In this document: in pieces, positions 54,250 to 63,932 of the stretch
Position numbering within the stretch: position 1 is the stretch's first letter
How the letters are laid out: every line of letters begins with the position of its first letter
Assembly: GCF_004359215.1 (NCBI RefSeq)
Contig: NC_090614.1
Span: 202,853 to 266,852 of the forward strand
DNA from: Bremia lactucae
Lineage: Eukaryota; Oomycota; Peronosporomycetes; Peronosporales; Peronosporaceae
Length of the DNA stretch: 64,000 nucleotides
Direction: 5' to 3'
Position numbers and translations under genes: made by a program
The notes under the pieces: model-generated
What the model was told of the DNA's origin: nothing
The model's input: only the letters and a program-made list of their open reading frames with translations
Databases searched by the model: none

Positions 54250-55290
54250 TAATGGTGACGACGGAACACTTATTGTTGAAACAGTGGCCTTATGCTCACT
54301 GTTCATGTTGTGACAGAAGCCTTATGCTTACTGTTTATTTGCGCAGCCGGCTCAAAATCGGGCGGGCGCGAAAGGGCATCAGTGACAACGTTATGTCGTC
54401 CGGTTTACAATCCACGGAGATGTTATACTCCGCGAAGAAAGTCAACCATCTCGCCATTTTTTGCGAGAGGTGGAGACTTTTACTGCCGCGCGTTAAGATG
54501 CATGTTTTGTGTATCGAATGAACGGTCTATCTACCAGGACATAGACCGTAATTTAGCCAGTGCATATTTCATGTAAAGGAGTTCCTTGTCATGCACTTGA
54601 TAGCTGCGTTCAGCTGGTAAAGGCTGACGTGATTGACAACAGACGACGCGCTCTGCGCCGTCTGGGTCGTATTGCATCGACACACCCACGATGCACCCAA
54701 GTGGTATTTCGCTTGCAGCGAGTATGCACTTCTTGAGGTTTGCATACAACTTATGTTTACGCGTTTTTAACGTGGATACGATGTACTTCAACCTCCGACT
54801 TTCCGATAATGGCTCTGCTATGAACGAAGACATCATTAAAATAACTTGGTTTGAAATTCCGCACCGAACTTAACAGATTGGTTACACATCTTTTGAATGT
54901 CGCAGAGGCATAACTAAGTCCCTGTGGCATATATAGCCACTCCCATAGCATTCTGCTTGGGGTGCTTGTTGCTGTAAAAGAGATACTCTGCTCTCGCATA
55001 AAGATCTTATAGAATCCATCGATTAGAATTCATTGACGAAAAGATAGTACTCTTTGACATACCATCAATAATTAAGTATTTCGTGGTATCGGCGTTTATG
55101 CCAGCGTTCAATTCATTATACCCATGCACAGTTCGCCACCCTCCTGTTACTTTACACTCACAAAATGTCGGAGAGTTATGTGGAGAGGTTGACTCCCTCA
55201 CATGGCCTGCTGCCAAGCGATCGGCAAAATAGTTGTCGATCGCTAGTACTTGTTCACGACGCAATGACCACTGCTTCATGATACAGTCTT
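54250..55290 (-). pseudogene. Reverse transcriptase and RNase H of gypsy element C3
   Basis: The minus frame 55279-55007 has DNYFADRLAAGHVRESTSPH and SPTFCECKVTGGWRTVHGYN. 54999-54757 has MLWEWLYMPQGLSYASATFK and the active site PSYFNDVFVHS, where YFDD has become YFND. 54836-54531 has HKLYANLKKCILAASEIPLG fused directly to RNase H (VSMQYDPDGAERVVCCQSRQ), so about 80 residues between RT and RNase H are deleted. More RNase H pieces lie down to 54250. Confidence 0.75.
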
Positions 55291-56240
55291 TCAGTCTTTC
55301 GAACCTGTATCAGGTCGATTTCGTATCGAAAGCCTCCTGCTTGCATGGTAACGAACCAGGAAACAAATATCGAATTCGATCAAATCTTTCGGTATTTTTT
55401 TCTCTTTAACGACTCAGGATTGAGGCGTAAAACGTTCAATCTGAGTCTTCTCATCGAGGATACTTTTATCCTTTTGATGAAATGCTGAGAAGCCGTTCGT
55501 TCTCAAAAAATATCTTCGCCGACCAAATATCGGCCACGTAGTTGTAATCGGTGACAAGTACGCAGATCTGCTTGACTTTGCCACAACGCAAATCACGCAA
55601 GAACCGTTTCGGTACAAGCGTTGGCAATTGAGTTATCTCCGAAGTTACCTTCGGTAGCGCTTTTAGATCAAGTGCATAAGAGCCTATACGTGGTCCATTG
55701 TTTACTTAGACATTAAATGACTTCGTTTTCTCTTTAAAGCTTATTTTCAAAGGTACGTGGGAACCTTTGACCGCAGGTCTCTGGGGACTCATTCCCACAG
55801 ATTCTTGAAAAGTTATTTTCTCAAGTTTAATTTGAAGAGTACTTCCCCCAACTGCTTCCTAGCTGTGGTTGCGCTACCAGAGTGAGATCCTCTACAATCG
55901 ACTCTCCAGTCGATCTAGGACTTTTGCACTGTCTCCTCTAGACAGGCTTTTCCAACTTCCTTGGATGTTGCTTTTCAAGCAAGCATCTTGGCTCGTACCA
56001 CTCAACTTATTCAAGTGATCGAACTACGACGCTGCATGTGCTTGTGCACAGCCGTCGGTGACTATGTCCACGTCACAATGGTGGACCTTCGACGCTGCCT
56101 GTGCTTGTGCACAGCAATCGGAATCTAACTCCACAGTGTGATGGGTTTCCATACTGAGGTCTTGTGCAGTCATGCCGACGATTGAAGCATAAGTGAGCCC
56201 ATTGCACTCACTCGTAGGACATCCACACGCTCGTGGACGC
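55291..56240 (-). pseudogene. Protease-RT linker of gypsy element C3
   Basis: The minus frames include YRNGSCVICVVAKSSRSAYL and ILDEKTQIERFTPQS (55617-55414) before the RT. A Cys/Ala-rich duplicated piece (CCAQAQAASKVHH, DGCAQAHAAS, 56130-56030) is shared with the linker of C2. No catalytic domain. Confidence 0.5.
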
Positions 56241-56771
56241 TCCAAGACGTCCATCAGTTGGCCATCTGTTAAATAGGAGACAGGCATCGTCATGGCTTGA
56301 TGCTGCCAATATATACATGGCTCGTACTTCCTGAGCCATGGTAAACCAATGATGTCATCAAATTTGTCATCCAAATCTAGTACGATGAAATCAACATCGT
56401 ACTGTTTACCTTTTTACGTGTATTGGATAACAACTACACGTTTATATACTTACAGATGCGCCTGTTGCTAGGCGCACTGTCATCCTCGCTAGAGGGATTT
56501 CGTGCCCAATAAATTTGAGTCAGCGATCTTCTAGCGATTGGCGTCTAATAAAATTGGTCGACGCCCCAAAATCGACTAAAGAATTAAGTGGCAATGAATT
56601 TGACAATTTTATTTTTAGGGTGACGAGGTTGACCTCATCCCCTGGAGCAATTTTTATTAAAAGACCTGCAAATTCTTTTTTTCGTTGCAGGATCAGTAGG
56701 GCGCTCCGGTGTTTGTTCACCAATTGGATGACTAACGATACAACTGACCAGGTAGTATGTATGTTGGGCAT
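56241..56771 (-). pseudogene. Aspartic protease of gypsy element C3
   Basis: The minus frame 56771-56520 ends VTLKIKLSNSLPLNSLVDFG ASTNFIRRQSLEDR; the active site is D-F-G-A-S where D-S/T-G is expected. The second half (FDDIIGLPWLRKYEPCIYWQ) is at 56374 onward in another frame. Confidence 0.7.
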
Positions 56772-56814
56772 AGCCGTCTAGATCACGCTTGCCCTGCTTT
56801 AAATCCAGGAGCTC

Positions 56815-57420
56815 TGCTCGAGCCCTGAATTTGGCACGTGGCGGCTAAAATGTTTTTGTCTGAGCCGGATCTTAAAGACCTCGTACGACCCAAAGACTAA
56901 TGGGTAGTGAACCATGAGCCCCAACGCCCAAGATTTGGCACGTCCGGCTAAGTTGGAAATGCCAAATTCCACCCTTTCGTCGTATCATCACTGATACGAC
57001 GAGCTTTTATGGCGTCGTCTATTTCGACCAACTATCTCAAAGGGAGTCGCCTTCGACTGCCTTAAACTAAAAGATTTCGATCTTTAAGCTTTCGGATCGT
57101 CGCTAAAGCGTCGGTCAATTAGCAGCATGTAAATCCTGCTGTCTCAACAGTTCTAATTCTTATCACCTTGTCCTCCCAACACATCCGCGTGTTGAGAGCC
57201 TTTCTTGTGAAGCAAGGCCACGATCTCTTGGGCCCTGTCGAGCTCGTGCTGCATTAATTCGGGTATGGCCGCATGCTGTATATCTCTGCCCAGAGTGTAC
57301 ATTATGACGCCAACGGCTGGCCCGCCTACGACCGAACTCATTCATTCGATCGCTCTCCATTCAAGGTCACTCAAATGCGTTGCGTGATACCTTCTTGAGG
57401 GGCTGGAAAGCTCCCTCCTT
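56815..57420 (-). pseudogene. gag of gypsy element C3
   Basis: The minus frame 57341-57153 has VVGGPAVGVIMYTLGRDIQH and LMQHELDRAQEIVALLHKKG, nearly the same as gag of C2 (VVGRPAIGAMLYTLERGEQ) and related to B2. Later capsid parts (56990-56820) are in broken frames. Confidence 0.7.
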
Positions 57421-57484
57421 CTTCATCCTCCATGTTGGATGGAACGTGCATGGGCCGTATAGCGGACTAAGAAGTGCTACCACG

Positions 57485-58076
57485 TGTAACAGGGCATCTT
57501 TTTACTAGTGCTGATCAGTACTAGTTAACCATACACTGGTTACAGTGTAGGTGAGGTGCCTCGAAACTTCACGCACACAAGAGTACAGAGGATTGTTTTT
57601 CATGAAGCTAAAGGTCTTAAGCTTGAAGGTCTAGACTAAGGCTTTAAAATAGAGAAAAGTAAAACTGTATTAATATATTTAGCTTCCTACGAAACGATCT
57701 TCATTTACTACTGAATTTATTATATTTTAAACAACTAAGTATGGCGTCTCCTTGTGCACCGCACAATCGTGTCTTATAACGATTGGCGGGATTATTTTAA
57801 CTTATATCAACCAATCAATAGAATAATGTCTTATTGTGTCAATATTATCAATTTGGCAATACTGGAACTGTTAAGTAAAAAGTAACGATGATATTAATTT
57901 TGTACTTCTTTATTTATTTTCTCTGATAGGGAATAATAATTAATTATATCTCCTATAAAAAATAAGTTTCAATGATCTCTTACAAAAAATAATATTAATG
58001 GATCTCTTACAAAAAAGAACAATTAATGGATCTGTTACAAAAATGATGTTAATGGAACGGAATACACCCCGTTACA
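57485..58076 (-). mobile_element. 5' LTR of gypsy element C3
   Basis: On the minus strand it starts TGTAACGGGGTGTATTCC at 58076 and ends GATGCCCTGTTACA at 57485, followed by the primer site TGGTAGCAC (57474-57482 reversed). It is longer (592 bp) than the family-C LTRs at 13586 and 32698 because of a tandem repeat near its 5' end (57941-58056). Confidence 0.85.
57941..58056. repeat. Short tandem repeat in the C3 LTR
   Basis: About four units of 26-28 bp, each containing AATGGATCTCTTACAAAAAA or a close variant. Absent from the other two family-C LTRs, so it expanded in this copy. Confidence 0.75.
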
Positions 58077-58204
58077 GACAAGGTCACACGGCACGAAAGC
58101 AACAGGCCCGTGTTTCACTAAGTTACTTTACTTTATCCAGGTAAAAGACCGAATACAGATGTTGAAAACGGAGCTACCTCGCTCTTAAAGTCAGAGGCCA
58201 ACTT

Positions 58205-58620
58205 TAAACTTAACGTATCTGGTGGCCGGAATCTATTTTAAATGTAAGAAGGGTAACGTTTATATTTTAATTTTAACAAAAGTGCAGTTCCCCTTTTGAT
58301 CTTTAAGAGTTTAGTACCTTCCTAAGGCTTGCTTTTAAGCTTTTATTCTACATGAGATTTCTGTTCTCATTGAGCTCACCTAAGGACACCTTTTTTCGCG
58401 GATTACAACTTCGGGGTGAAGTATAAGCCTGACAAGCGCTGCAATCGGTGATTCCTAAGGTGCATACTTTCGGGCATTAATTCCCACTCAGTATCACGAG
58501 CCACTGAGTCCCTTAAACTAGAGTTTATTAAGCCCCACAAGCTTGTACGACTTACCTAGTTGTTGTCCTTATTAGTTCTATAGAACTAAGTGACTTCTAT
58601 CTGGTGGCGAACACTCGTAC
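58205..58620 (+). repeat. LTR fragment, gypsy family E, carrying a scrap of RNase H sequence
   Basis: It is colinear with 43160-43440: GGCCGGAATCTATT, GTGCAGTTCCCCTTTTGAT, CCTAAGGCTTGC, TTAGTTCTATAGAACTA. Inside it, 58391-58434 matches the RNase H region of element E near 48315-48360 (TTTTTTCGCGGATTACAACT), a piece foreign to an LTR. Confidence 0.75.
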
Positions 58621-58789
58621 TACCCATTTTTAATGGGATTCTAATGATATTTCCTATTTTTGATACAAAAGCATAATGTGAAATAAACTACATTAGCGAT
58701 TTACGAACCTAAGTGTAGGCATCACAGATGAGTCCAAAATAGAGAACTTTGTTCATCATTTATTCAATAGTTTTGCAGATTATTGGGTC

Positions 58790-58981
58790 TTAGGCTCTTA
58801 AAAGGCGACTGGATATTTCATCCAACCAGATTGCCATGTTCCTAGAGTGTTGGTTCCAAGGTTGAAGTGCGCATTTTAATTTCGCATTACCATTAATGAC
58901 AAACATCAAAGGCACTTGTTGCCAAGGCACAACGGGACAATTGGCTCTGTACAATCCACACTCAGTACCTGCTGAAGGCAT
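58790..58981 (-). CDS. Small unrecognised ORF, possible last exon
   Basis: 63 codons starting at the ATG at 58981 (MPSAGTECGLYRANCPVVPW) and ending SSRLLRA. The open frame continues upstream for about 16 codons to a possible splice acceptor on the minus strand near 59003. The composition (Cys, Trp, Pro) is protein-like, and no match to the mobile elements was seen. It could be the end of a minus-strand gene or chance. It lies opposite the 5' side of the multi-exon gene below. Confidence 0.3.
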   Translation of the reverse strand: MPSAGTECGLYRANCPVVPWQQVPLMFVINGNAKLKCALQPWNQHSRNMAIWLDEISSRLLRA

Positions 58982-59035
58982 AATGAGACTTAAGCGGTAG
59001 TTGTATGATGTTTTTAATTCTTTCTGATTAAACAG

Positions 59036-60034
59036 TGGCTAAGGAGCTGAAAGCGATTTATGGATTTCAGCTTAAAGGTGAGGAGTGTAGATGCGATGTG
59101 GTATTCAACCTTGTAACGAATTTGCTCGATATTTCTATAGAAGCGGCGGGTTGCCTTGCCGGTATGAATTAAACAGCTAAATTAAACGCCTTTGGCTAAT
59201 GATGCAGCTCAGACGTCATGATCTCACAGCAAAAGGGCATATTTCCTCCCTCGGCTTTCATGGTAAGGCTTACTTAACTTATTAAACATCAATGTAGATT
59301 ATTTATCTCGCAATTCTAAGCTGATCCATAAGGACACGCCAGGATTTTCACCGAAGAGCACGATCGAAAGGTAAAGTCATCAGTGAAATTAGAGAAGGTA
59401 GACACTAATGAATAGAAATCCATGTTATAATAGATTGCAAAAGGCTGAGAAGGCTTTTCAGTATGTGTTTGCGATTGCTATTTTTCCCATACCAAATTTT
59501 TTGGAGCTACAGCAACATGCCATCAGCACATCAATGCATACTAAAATTTTGCCAGGTAATCCGTAGCGCAATTCACAGGACGGTGACTATGCCTTACATT
59601 GTTTATCAATAATAATGTAGTTTTCAGCCAATCTAGTGCTGTCAAGCTTGTGGTTCGTTTTTGCTTAAGTTTGTCTAATCAGATACACACACACTAATTT
59701 GCGCAGGTGTCTGTTCATGAAAAATTAAACCTTCAAATTTCGGAGAAGGCTGACTTACTTTACAAACACGTGAGTTGACCTCTAGCATCCAAGCGCTCAA
59801 TTTTACCCTACATTAAATATTGGCGGCTAGATGAATGAAGAGCTGCTCACTTACGAAAATGCCATGGACATATTACGAGTCAATCTCCCAATTCTTACAG
59901 TTGATGAATGTGAAATGCTGCTCGATCTGTTTGGTACGAAATTTTATCTTCAACTTTTAACTAGAAATAATGATTGTATAAAGGCAGCATCGCGTCGATT
60001 GCTCAAGCTGGAGCCGAAAAGTTGCTGGACGTGA
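59036..60034 (+). CDS. Unrecognised multi-exon gene (3' seven exons)
   Basis: Seven exons with GT-AG borders keep one frame throughout: 59036-59149, 59230-59262, 59298-59370, 59434-59460, 59513-59555, 59707-59769, 59831-60034. The product is mostly helical: KELKAIYGFQLKGEECRCDV near the start, then STIERLQKAEKAF, SVHEKLNLQISEKADLLYKH, TYENAMDILRVNLPIL and DECEMLLDLF. I cannot assign a family; a helical-repeat protein is possible. Exons this short (27-114 bp) are unusual beside the other genes here. No start exon was found, and the upstream region carries a gypsy LTR scrap, so the gene may be 5'-truncated. Near the end, the other frame (EKLLDVTVLSTSKARAIEEF) stays open to 60103, which hints at a one-base deletion near 60012. 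Confidence 0.5.
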
Positions 60035-60076
60035 CAGTACTAAGCACATCTAAAGCACGAGCCATTGAAGAATTTT

Positions 60077-61195
60077 TTAGTTGCGAGTATGCTGTGGATT
60101 AAGGCATACACATGATAAGTATTGCATCTTCACAAGCTCCGGCCGCGGCAGTGTGAACTCCACCAATTTTAGCTGTGGGCATTGAGATGCAATAAAATGT
60201 ACTTGTGCTTCTTTCAATTCTCGTATCAATGCGACGCTCAGCTCGTTAAGTCCACGCAAGCGCTTAAGTTCTGCACCTAATTCAATAGGATTCGAAACAA
60301 TATTGCGGCACCCACCAATATCTAGCGTTTCAAGTTTGGGGCAAAATTTTGCAAGCGAATTTATAACCGAAAGCTTTAATCGACCTTGACCGCCCATAGC
60401 CAGATGTTGTAAACGGGGGCAGCGCAAAACGAGGTACTCCAATGCATAGTCACTAATGCCTCCACGACTACATCCAAACGGGTTGCTTCGTGAAATGTCG
60501 AGTGCAGTCAAATTAGGGCAGTGTGTCCCAAGAGCTAATAAGCAGTCGTCATTTAGATTTGTAGCCCCTCCAACTAAAAGTGTTTCCACCTTGGGGCAGC
60601 TCTTCGCAATGCAAGTGACTACAGAAGAAGTTACTGCTGGGGAGCCCTTTAACCTGATCGAGCGCAAGTTTTTACAGCGGCAAATTACAGCTTCCAAGCC
60701 ATTTGAAGAAATTTGTCTGCAATAGCTGAAGTCCAACAGGTCCAGCGACTGCGAGTGGTACCCATCTATCGCTTGCAGCGCGTGATCAGTTAGCCGTAAA
60801 CACTTGACTGCGCGCACCTCTATTAACTGCTGGCTCGACGCTTGAATAATGGCCGAGAAGTCAATATCCGCAAGTGTGAGACAGCCTGACACTGTCAAAT
60901 GCGTTAAGCTTGTAAAATATTTGGCTGTCTTCACCAATGAGCCTTCGGGTATGGCGCATCCAATGAGTGTCAGCATCTTCACATGCGGGCCGTGTCGCAT
61001 CGCCAAAAGGTTGACGAGCGTAGACGCACATTCGCTTCTGGACCATTGGTGGTCAAATTTTGCGTAGGTCCAAAAACACGCAATTGCTAAAGTTCGTCGC
61101 CATGAATGACTTGCACGCTCCAGGGATAGCAAGTCATCAATGTAAAGGAAGGAGACCAGCCTACTTAATAATTCATCCGGCAACGCGAGTTTCAT
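60077..61195 (-). CDS. F-box / leucine-rich-repeat protein
   Basis: 372 residues, single exon. The F-box is at the N-terminus (LPDELLSRLVSFLYIDDLLS, then RASHSWRR). About ten leucine-rich repeats of the Cys-containing (AMN1/FBXL) type fill residues 70-355: LTHLTVSGCLTLADIDFSAI, LDLLDFSYCRQISSNGLEAV, LRSIRLKGSPAVTSS, VETLLVGGATNLNDDCL, LETLDIGGCRNI. Known role of the family: substrate receptor of SCF ubiquitin ligases, with the F-box binding SKP1 and the repeats binding the target. The target is unknown. The stop lies only 43 bp beyond the stop of the convergent gene at 60034, and would overlap it if that gene extends to 60103. Confidence 0.85.
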   Translation of the reverse strand: MKLALPDELLSRLVSFLYIDDLLSLERASHSWRRTLAIACFWTYAKFDHQWSRSECASTLVNLLAMRHGPHVKMLTLIGCAIPEGSLVKTAKYFTSLTHLTVSGCLTLADIDFSAIIQASSQQLIEVRAVKCLRLTDHALQAIDGYHSQSLDLLDFSYCRQISSNGLEAVICRCKNLRSIRLKGSPAVTSSVVTCIAKSCPKVETLLVGGATNLNDDCLLALGTHCPNLTALDISRSNPFGCSRGGISDYALEYLVLRCPRLQHLAMGGQGRLKLSVINSLAKFCPKLETLDIGGCRNIVSNPIELGAELKRLRGLNELSVALIRELKEAQVHFIASQCPQLKLVEFTLPRPELVKMQYLSCVCLNPQHTRN

Positions 61196-61544
61196 TGTTT
61201 ATGGCAAATAATGAATACGAAACTGCAGGCTTCGAGGAGAAGTCAGCGTCCATGGCGGGTATAGAGGAGGTGTCGACGTGTACCAGGTTCGATGCATTGA
61301 TTGGTGAGTCTGAAATGACGCTTAATCCCGTTAATGCGTCAAAAATTATATTTTGTGAGGAATCAGATGTGATAACGGAAAATAAATAGCTGACAATGTC
61401 TCAATTTATGCGAACATGTCGTTTAAAAAGATGCGAATGTAAAACAAAATTCAGTTATAACAATACAGAAAAAACTGTATCTGGGGGTTGCCCCAAATCT
61501 TCAACCCAAAAAAGTAATCTTTTCAACACTCCTGCTAATTAACG

Positions 61545-62960
61545 TTACTTCGTCTTCTTCACAGGCATAGGCAGCGTCTCTAGATGACAAAAACAGTCAT
61601 CCAGAAACTGGAAGTACCAGGGCTGGTCAAACGAACCACGGAAGAAATTACACGAGATATTAACCTCCAGCAGAAGCACTCCCAAGTTGGTAATTGCCAC
61701 GTCCCACCCGCAAAGTGGCACATCCTTCATGAGCTTAAAATGGGCCTCTTCTGCAAGTTCCTTCATCTGCTTGATTTCTTTGATTACATTGCCTGTCACG
61801 GAGACACCAGTGTCTGGGTGGTTAGTGATATCGTGACCGACGCTGAGCTTTCCGCGAAACATGTGCTGCAAGCCGACGCTGTACCAATGCGTCGTGGTAG
61901 AGCCCTTGAGAATCTTGCCCGATTCCATGTCCACATCGAACATGATGGACTTGTGGTCCGTCGCAGCGCCTGCCAGACCAGCACGGAATACGCAGCTGAG
62001 AGATTTAACGCCATTACCGTCTCCTTTTAGCGCCTCAGACTTGCCTAGACCGTGACGCGAGGCCGTGATAATGCGAAAGGTTGAGAGAGGCGATACCGCT
62101 GGCAACAACTTCTGAAGAAACGGCGAATTGTCAAGCTTTTCCTGAATTATCCAATCTCCACCATTCACAGCGTTCTTAAAAATATAAATGCCCATGCCTC
62201 CCTCTTCGTTGCGGTCTTTGACAACGAGCGAGCCGGGCGTCTTTAAATAAGGCGTCACGGCGATCCCATTTTTTTCCGATTCGAGTAGAAAATCCCACTT
62301 GTTCTCCATAATGTATCCGGGCGAATTGGTCTTGAGGCTATGCAGACTCACCACGTGGCAATTAATACGCCAAAAGGCGAACCAGTTCTGAGGGCACACG
62401 AAAATTTGCTCGAAAGTACGCAAAAACCGCTCGATGATATTGCCCTGCTTGTTTGAATACTCCTTAGGCAGCTCAAAGAAGGCGCCAATGGCACACAGCC
62501 ACGGGTACACGAAGAGAAGAAAAGGGAACAAAATTAGGCGCGAGTAGCTCAGGAGCGATAGAGGCACACCTGTGCCTGGAATTGCCACATTACGTAGATT
62601 AGTGACCAAGTCTTTGTAAAAGGTTGGGTGACGGTAATGGGGCTGGCTCCATAGCGGATTTAAAAGCGCAATCGAATACAAATATGTCTTGGCGTGAAGG
62701 TCATTTGAGAAGAATGGACATTCAACGTAGCTGCCACGGCGCACCCAGTAGTGCAGAAGAGACCCATAAAAGCTAAGTAGCGCTTTTGAGGCGCTTAATC
62801 CAGCGAATATTATGCCCCTCACCATTCTGCGCTTCGTGGTGCTACAAGTCGGGAATGTTTTTATGTAAGAGTGCCGAGATCTATAGATCTGAAACGGCTC
62901 CGACGTGCGAATTAAGGGTGCGACTATTGCCACAGACGTTTTGACTATTGCCACAGACAA
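61545..62960 (-). CDS. Membrane-anchored ATP-grasp protein (sugar-transfer-associated ATP-grasp type)
   Basis: 471 residues, single exon. Hydrophobic segments near residues 46-66 (RGIIFAGLSASKALLSFYG) and about 150-172 (SRLILFPFLLFVYPWLCAIG) suggest membrane anchoring. The C-terminal half is an ATP-grasp fold: SLVVKDRNEEGGMGIYIF (nucleotide-binding Lys and Gly-rich loop), STFRIITASR, CGWDVAITNLGVLLLEVN (metal-binding end). The closest known group is the sugar-transfer-associated ATP-grasp family; the substrate is unknown. The first 16 residues carry a 7-residue duplication (SVAIVKT/SVAIVAP) from a 21-bp tandem repeat. The Met at residue 46 (62825) is an alternative start. It lies 349 bp upstream of, and in the same direction as, the F-box gene. 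Confidence 0.7.
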   Translation of the reverse strand: MSVAIVKTSVAIVAPLIRTSEPFQIYRSRHSYIKTFPTCSTTKRRMVRGIIFAGLSASKALLSFYGSLLHYWVRRGSYVECPFFSNDLHAKTYLYSIALLNPLWSQPHYRHPTFYKDLVTNLRNVAIPGTGVPLSLLSYSRLILFPFLLFVYPWLCAIGAFFELPKEYSNKQGNIIERFLRTFEQIFVCPQNWFAFWRINCHVVSLHSLKTNSPGYIMENKWDFLLESEKNGIAVTPYLKTPGSLVVKDRNEEGGMGIYIFKNAVNGGDWIIQEKLDNSPFLQKLLPAVSPLSTFRIITASRHGLGKSEALKGDGNGVKSLSCVFRAGLAGAATDHKSIMFDVDMESGKILKGSTTTHWYSVGLQHMFRGKLSVGHDITNHPDTGVSVTGNVIKEIKQMKELAEEAHFKLMKDVPLCGWDVAITNLGVLLLEVNISCNFFRGSFDQPWYFQFLDDCFCHLETLPMPVKKTK

Positions 62961-63092
62961 AACACTTCTGATTGACTAAATCGTTTCTTGTTATCCCTAT
63001 ATTGGAACAATATTACCCTATTCATTTCCTTGCTTTTCCTCCCTGCCATTTCAACGAATCAGTCGCGAAATAAAATAGCCTCTGAGCACATA

Positions 63093-63309
63093 ATGGATCC
63101 AAATAACACGAAGAATCTGCTGTCAATGCTCAGAACAAACTCTCTGCCCAATCGGACTGGTTTAATTCATTTATGATTATCGCGAAGCCATGGAAAAGGC
63201 ATCGAATGAAATCGCACTTGGCGAATTGTTGCGTCGAGTTGATGAAGTTCTCCGGAAACCCACGTATAATCGCATTTTACCTGCGCAACGTCCCTACGCC
63301 AATTGCTAA
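63093..63309 (+). pseudogene. Small uncertain gene next to an LTR
   Basis: The ATG at 63093 gives MDPNNTKNLLSMLRTNSLPN and stops at 63174. The other frame from about 63176 reads YREAMEKASNEIALGELLRR, then NRILPAQRPYANC to a stop at 63307. One lost base, or an unusual intron, would join them into about 72 residues. The family is unknown. A family-A LTR begins 25 bp after the second stop. Confidence 0.35.
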
Positions 63310-63333
63310 GATCGCATTTCAAGATGTCGTAGG

Positions 63334-63889
63334 TGTAACGGGCTAAAGTTGCCCGAATGTTACACAGTCCCCGTTAAGTACTCTTGGTGTACTTAAGGTG
63401 ATGGTCAATTACTAAATTATAGTAGCACTCGGGTGTGGTGCACATTTGTGACCAACCCTTGTGGATGTGATGCACTTGGGTGCATTCACATAAGGAGGGA
63501 TGACGCCCAGCGTCATCCGTGATGACGGCTAGCGTCATCCGTTACGCGAGGTATCTAGAAAGATACGCTCGCAATACATATTAAATGTTATCTATAGAGA
63601 TAACATTTTAATTGGTAAAAATAGGTATTTGTATTTAATTCTATTAAATAAATCAGTCTGAAAACTACTTCCTACTTGGCAAGTGCTCACGAGGAGACGG
63701 ATAACCGCTCCCATGACGACACTTAACCAAAGTACTAAGTGTGTTGGGTGAGGTTGCTTGCGCGCCCACCACAACTTCCTCACTGCACGCAAGAGAAGCA
63801 GGTTTAACCGCTTCCTCGCTGTGCTAGGGTGTGTGTCTAAGTAGAGCGTGGCCGCATTACGACGTGCCCGCCTACACTTGGTAGCACTT
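63334..63889 (+). mobile_element. 5' LTR and primer binding site of gypsy element A4
   Basis: It starts TGTAACGGGCTAAAG at 63334 and ends CCTACA at 63876 (543 bp). It is the least damaged family-A LTR here. It carries a near-duplicated palindromic motif (GGATGACGC/GCGTCATCC) at about 63497-63541. The primer site TGGTAGCAC is at 63879-63887. Confidence 0.88.
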
Positions 63890-63932
63890 GAAATCCTTCC
63901 CACGACCCGCATCTCTGCGTGTGTACGTGAGG

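Larger units (their letters stand above)
51632..58076 (-). mobile_element. Gypsy element C3, 3' LTR missing
   Basis: Minus-strand order: 5' LTR, gag, protease, linker, RT, RNase H, integrase (partly inverted), then the antisense ORF. The 3' LTR would lie left of 51632, where element E is now. Confidence 0.75.

Noticed and set aside
61201..61389. Plus-strand ORF starting MANNEYETAGFEEKSAS
   Set aside because: It starts within 10 bp of the F-box start on the other strand and lies in that gene's likely leader. No family or splice partner was found.
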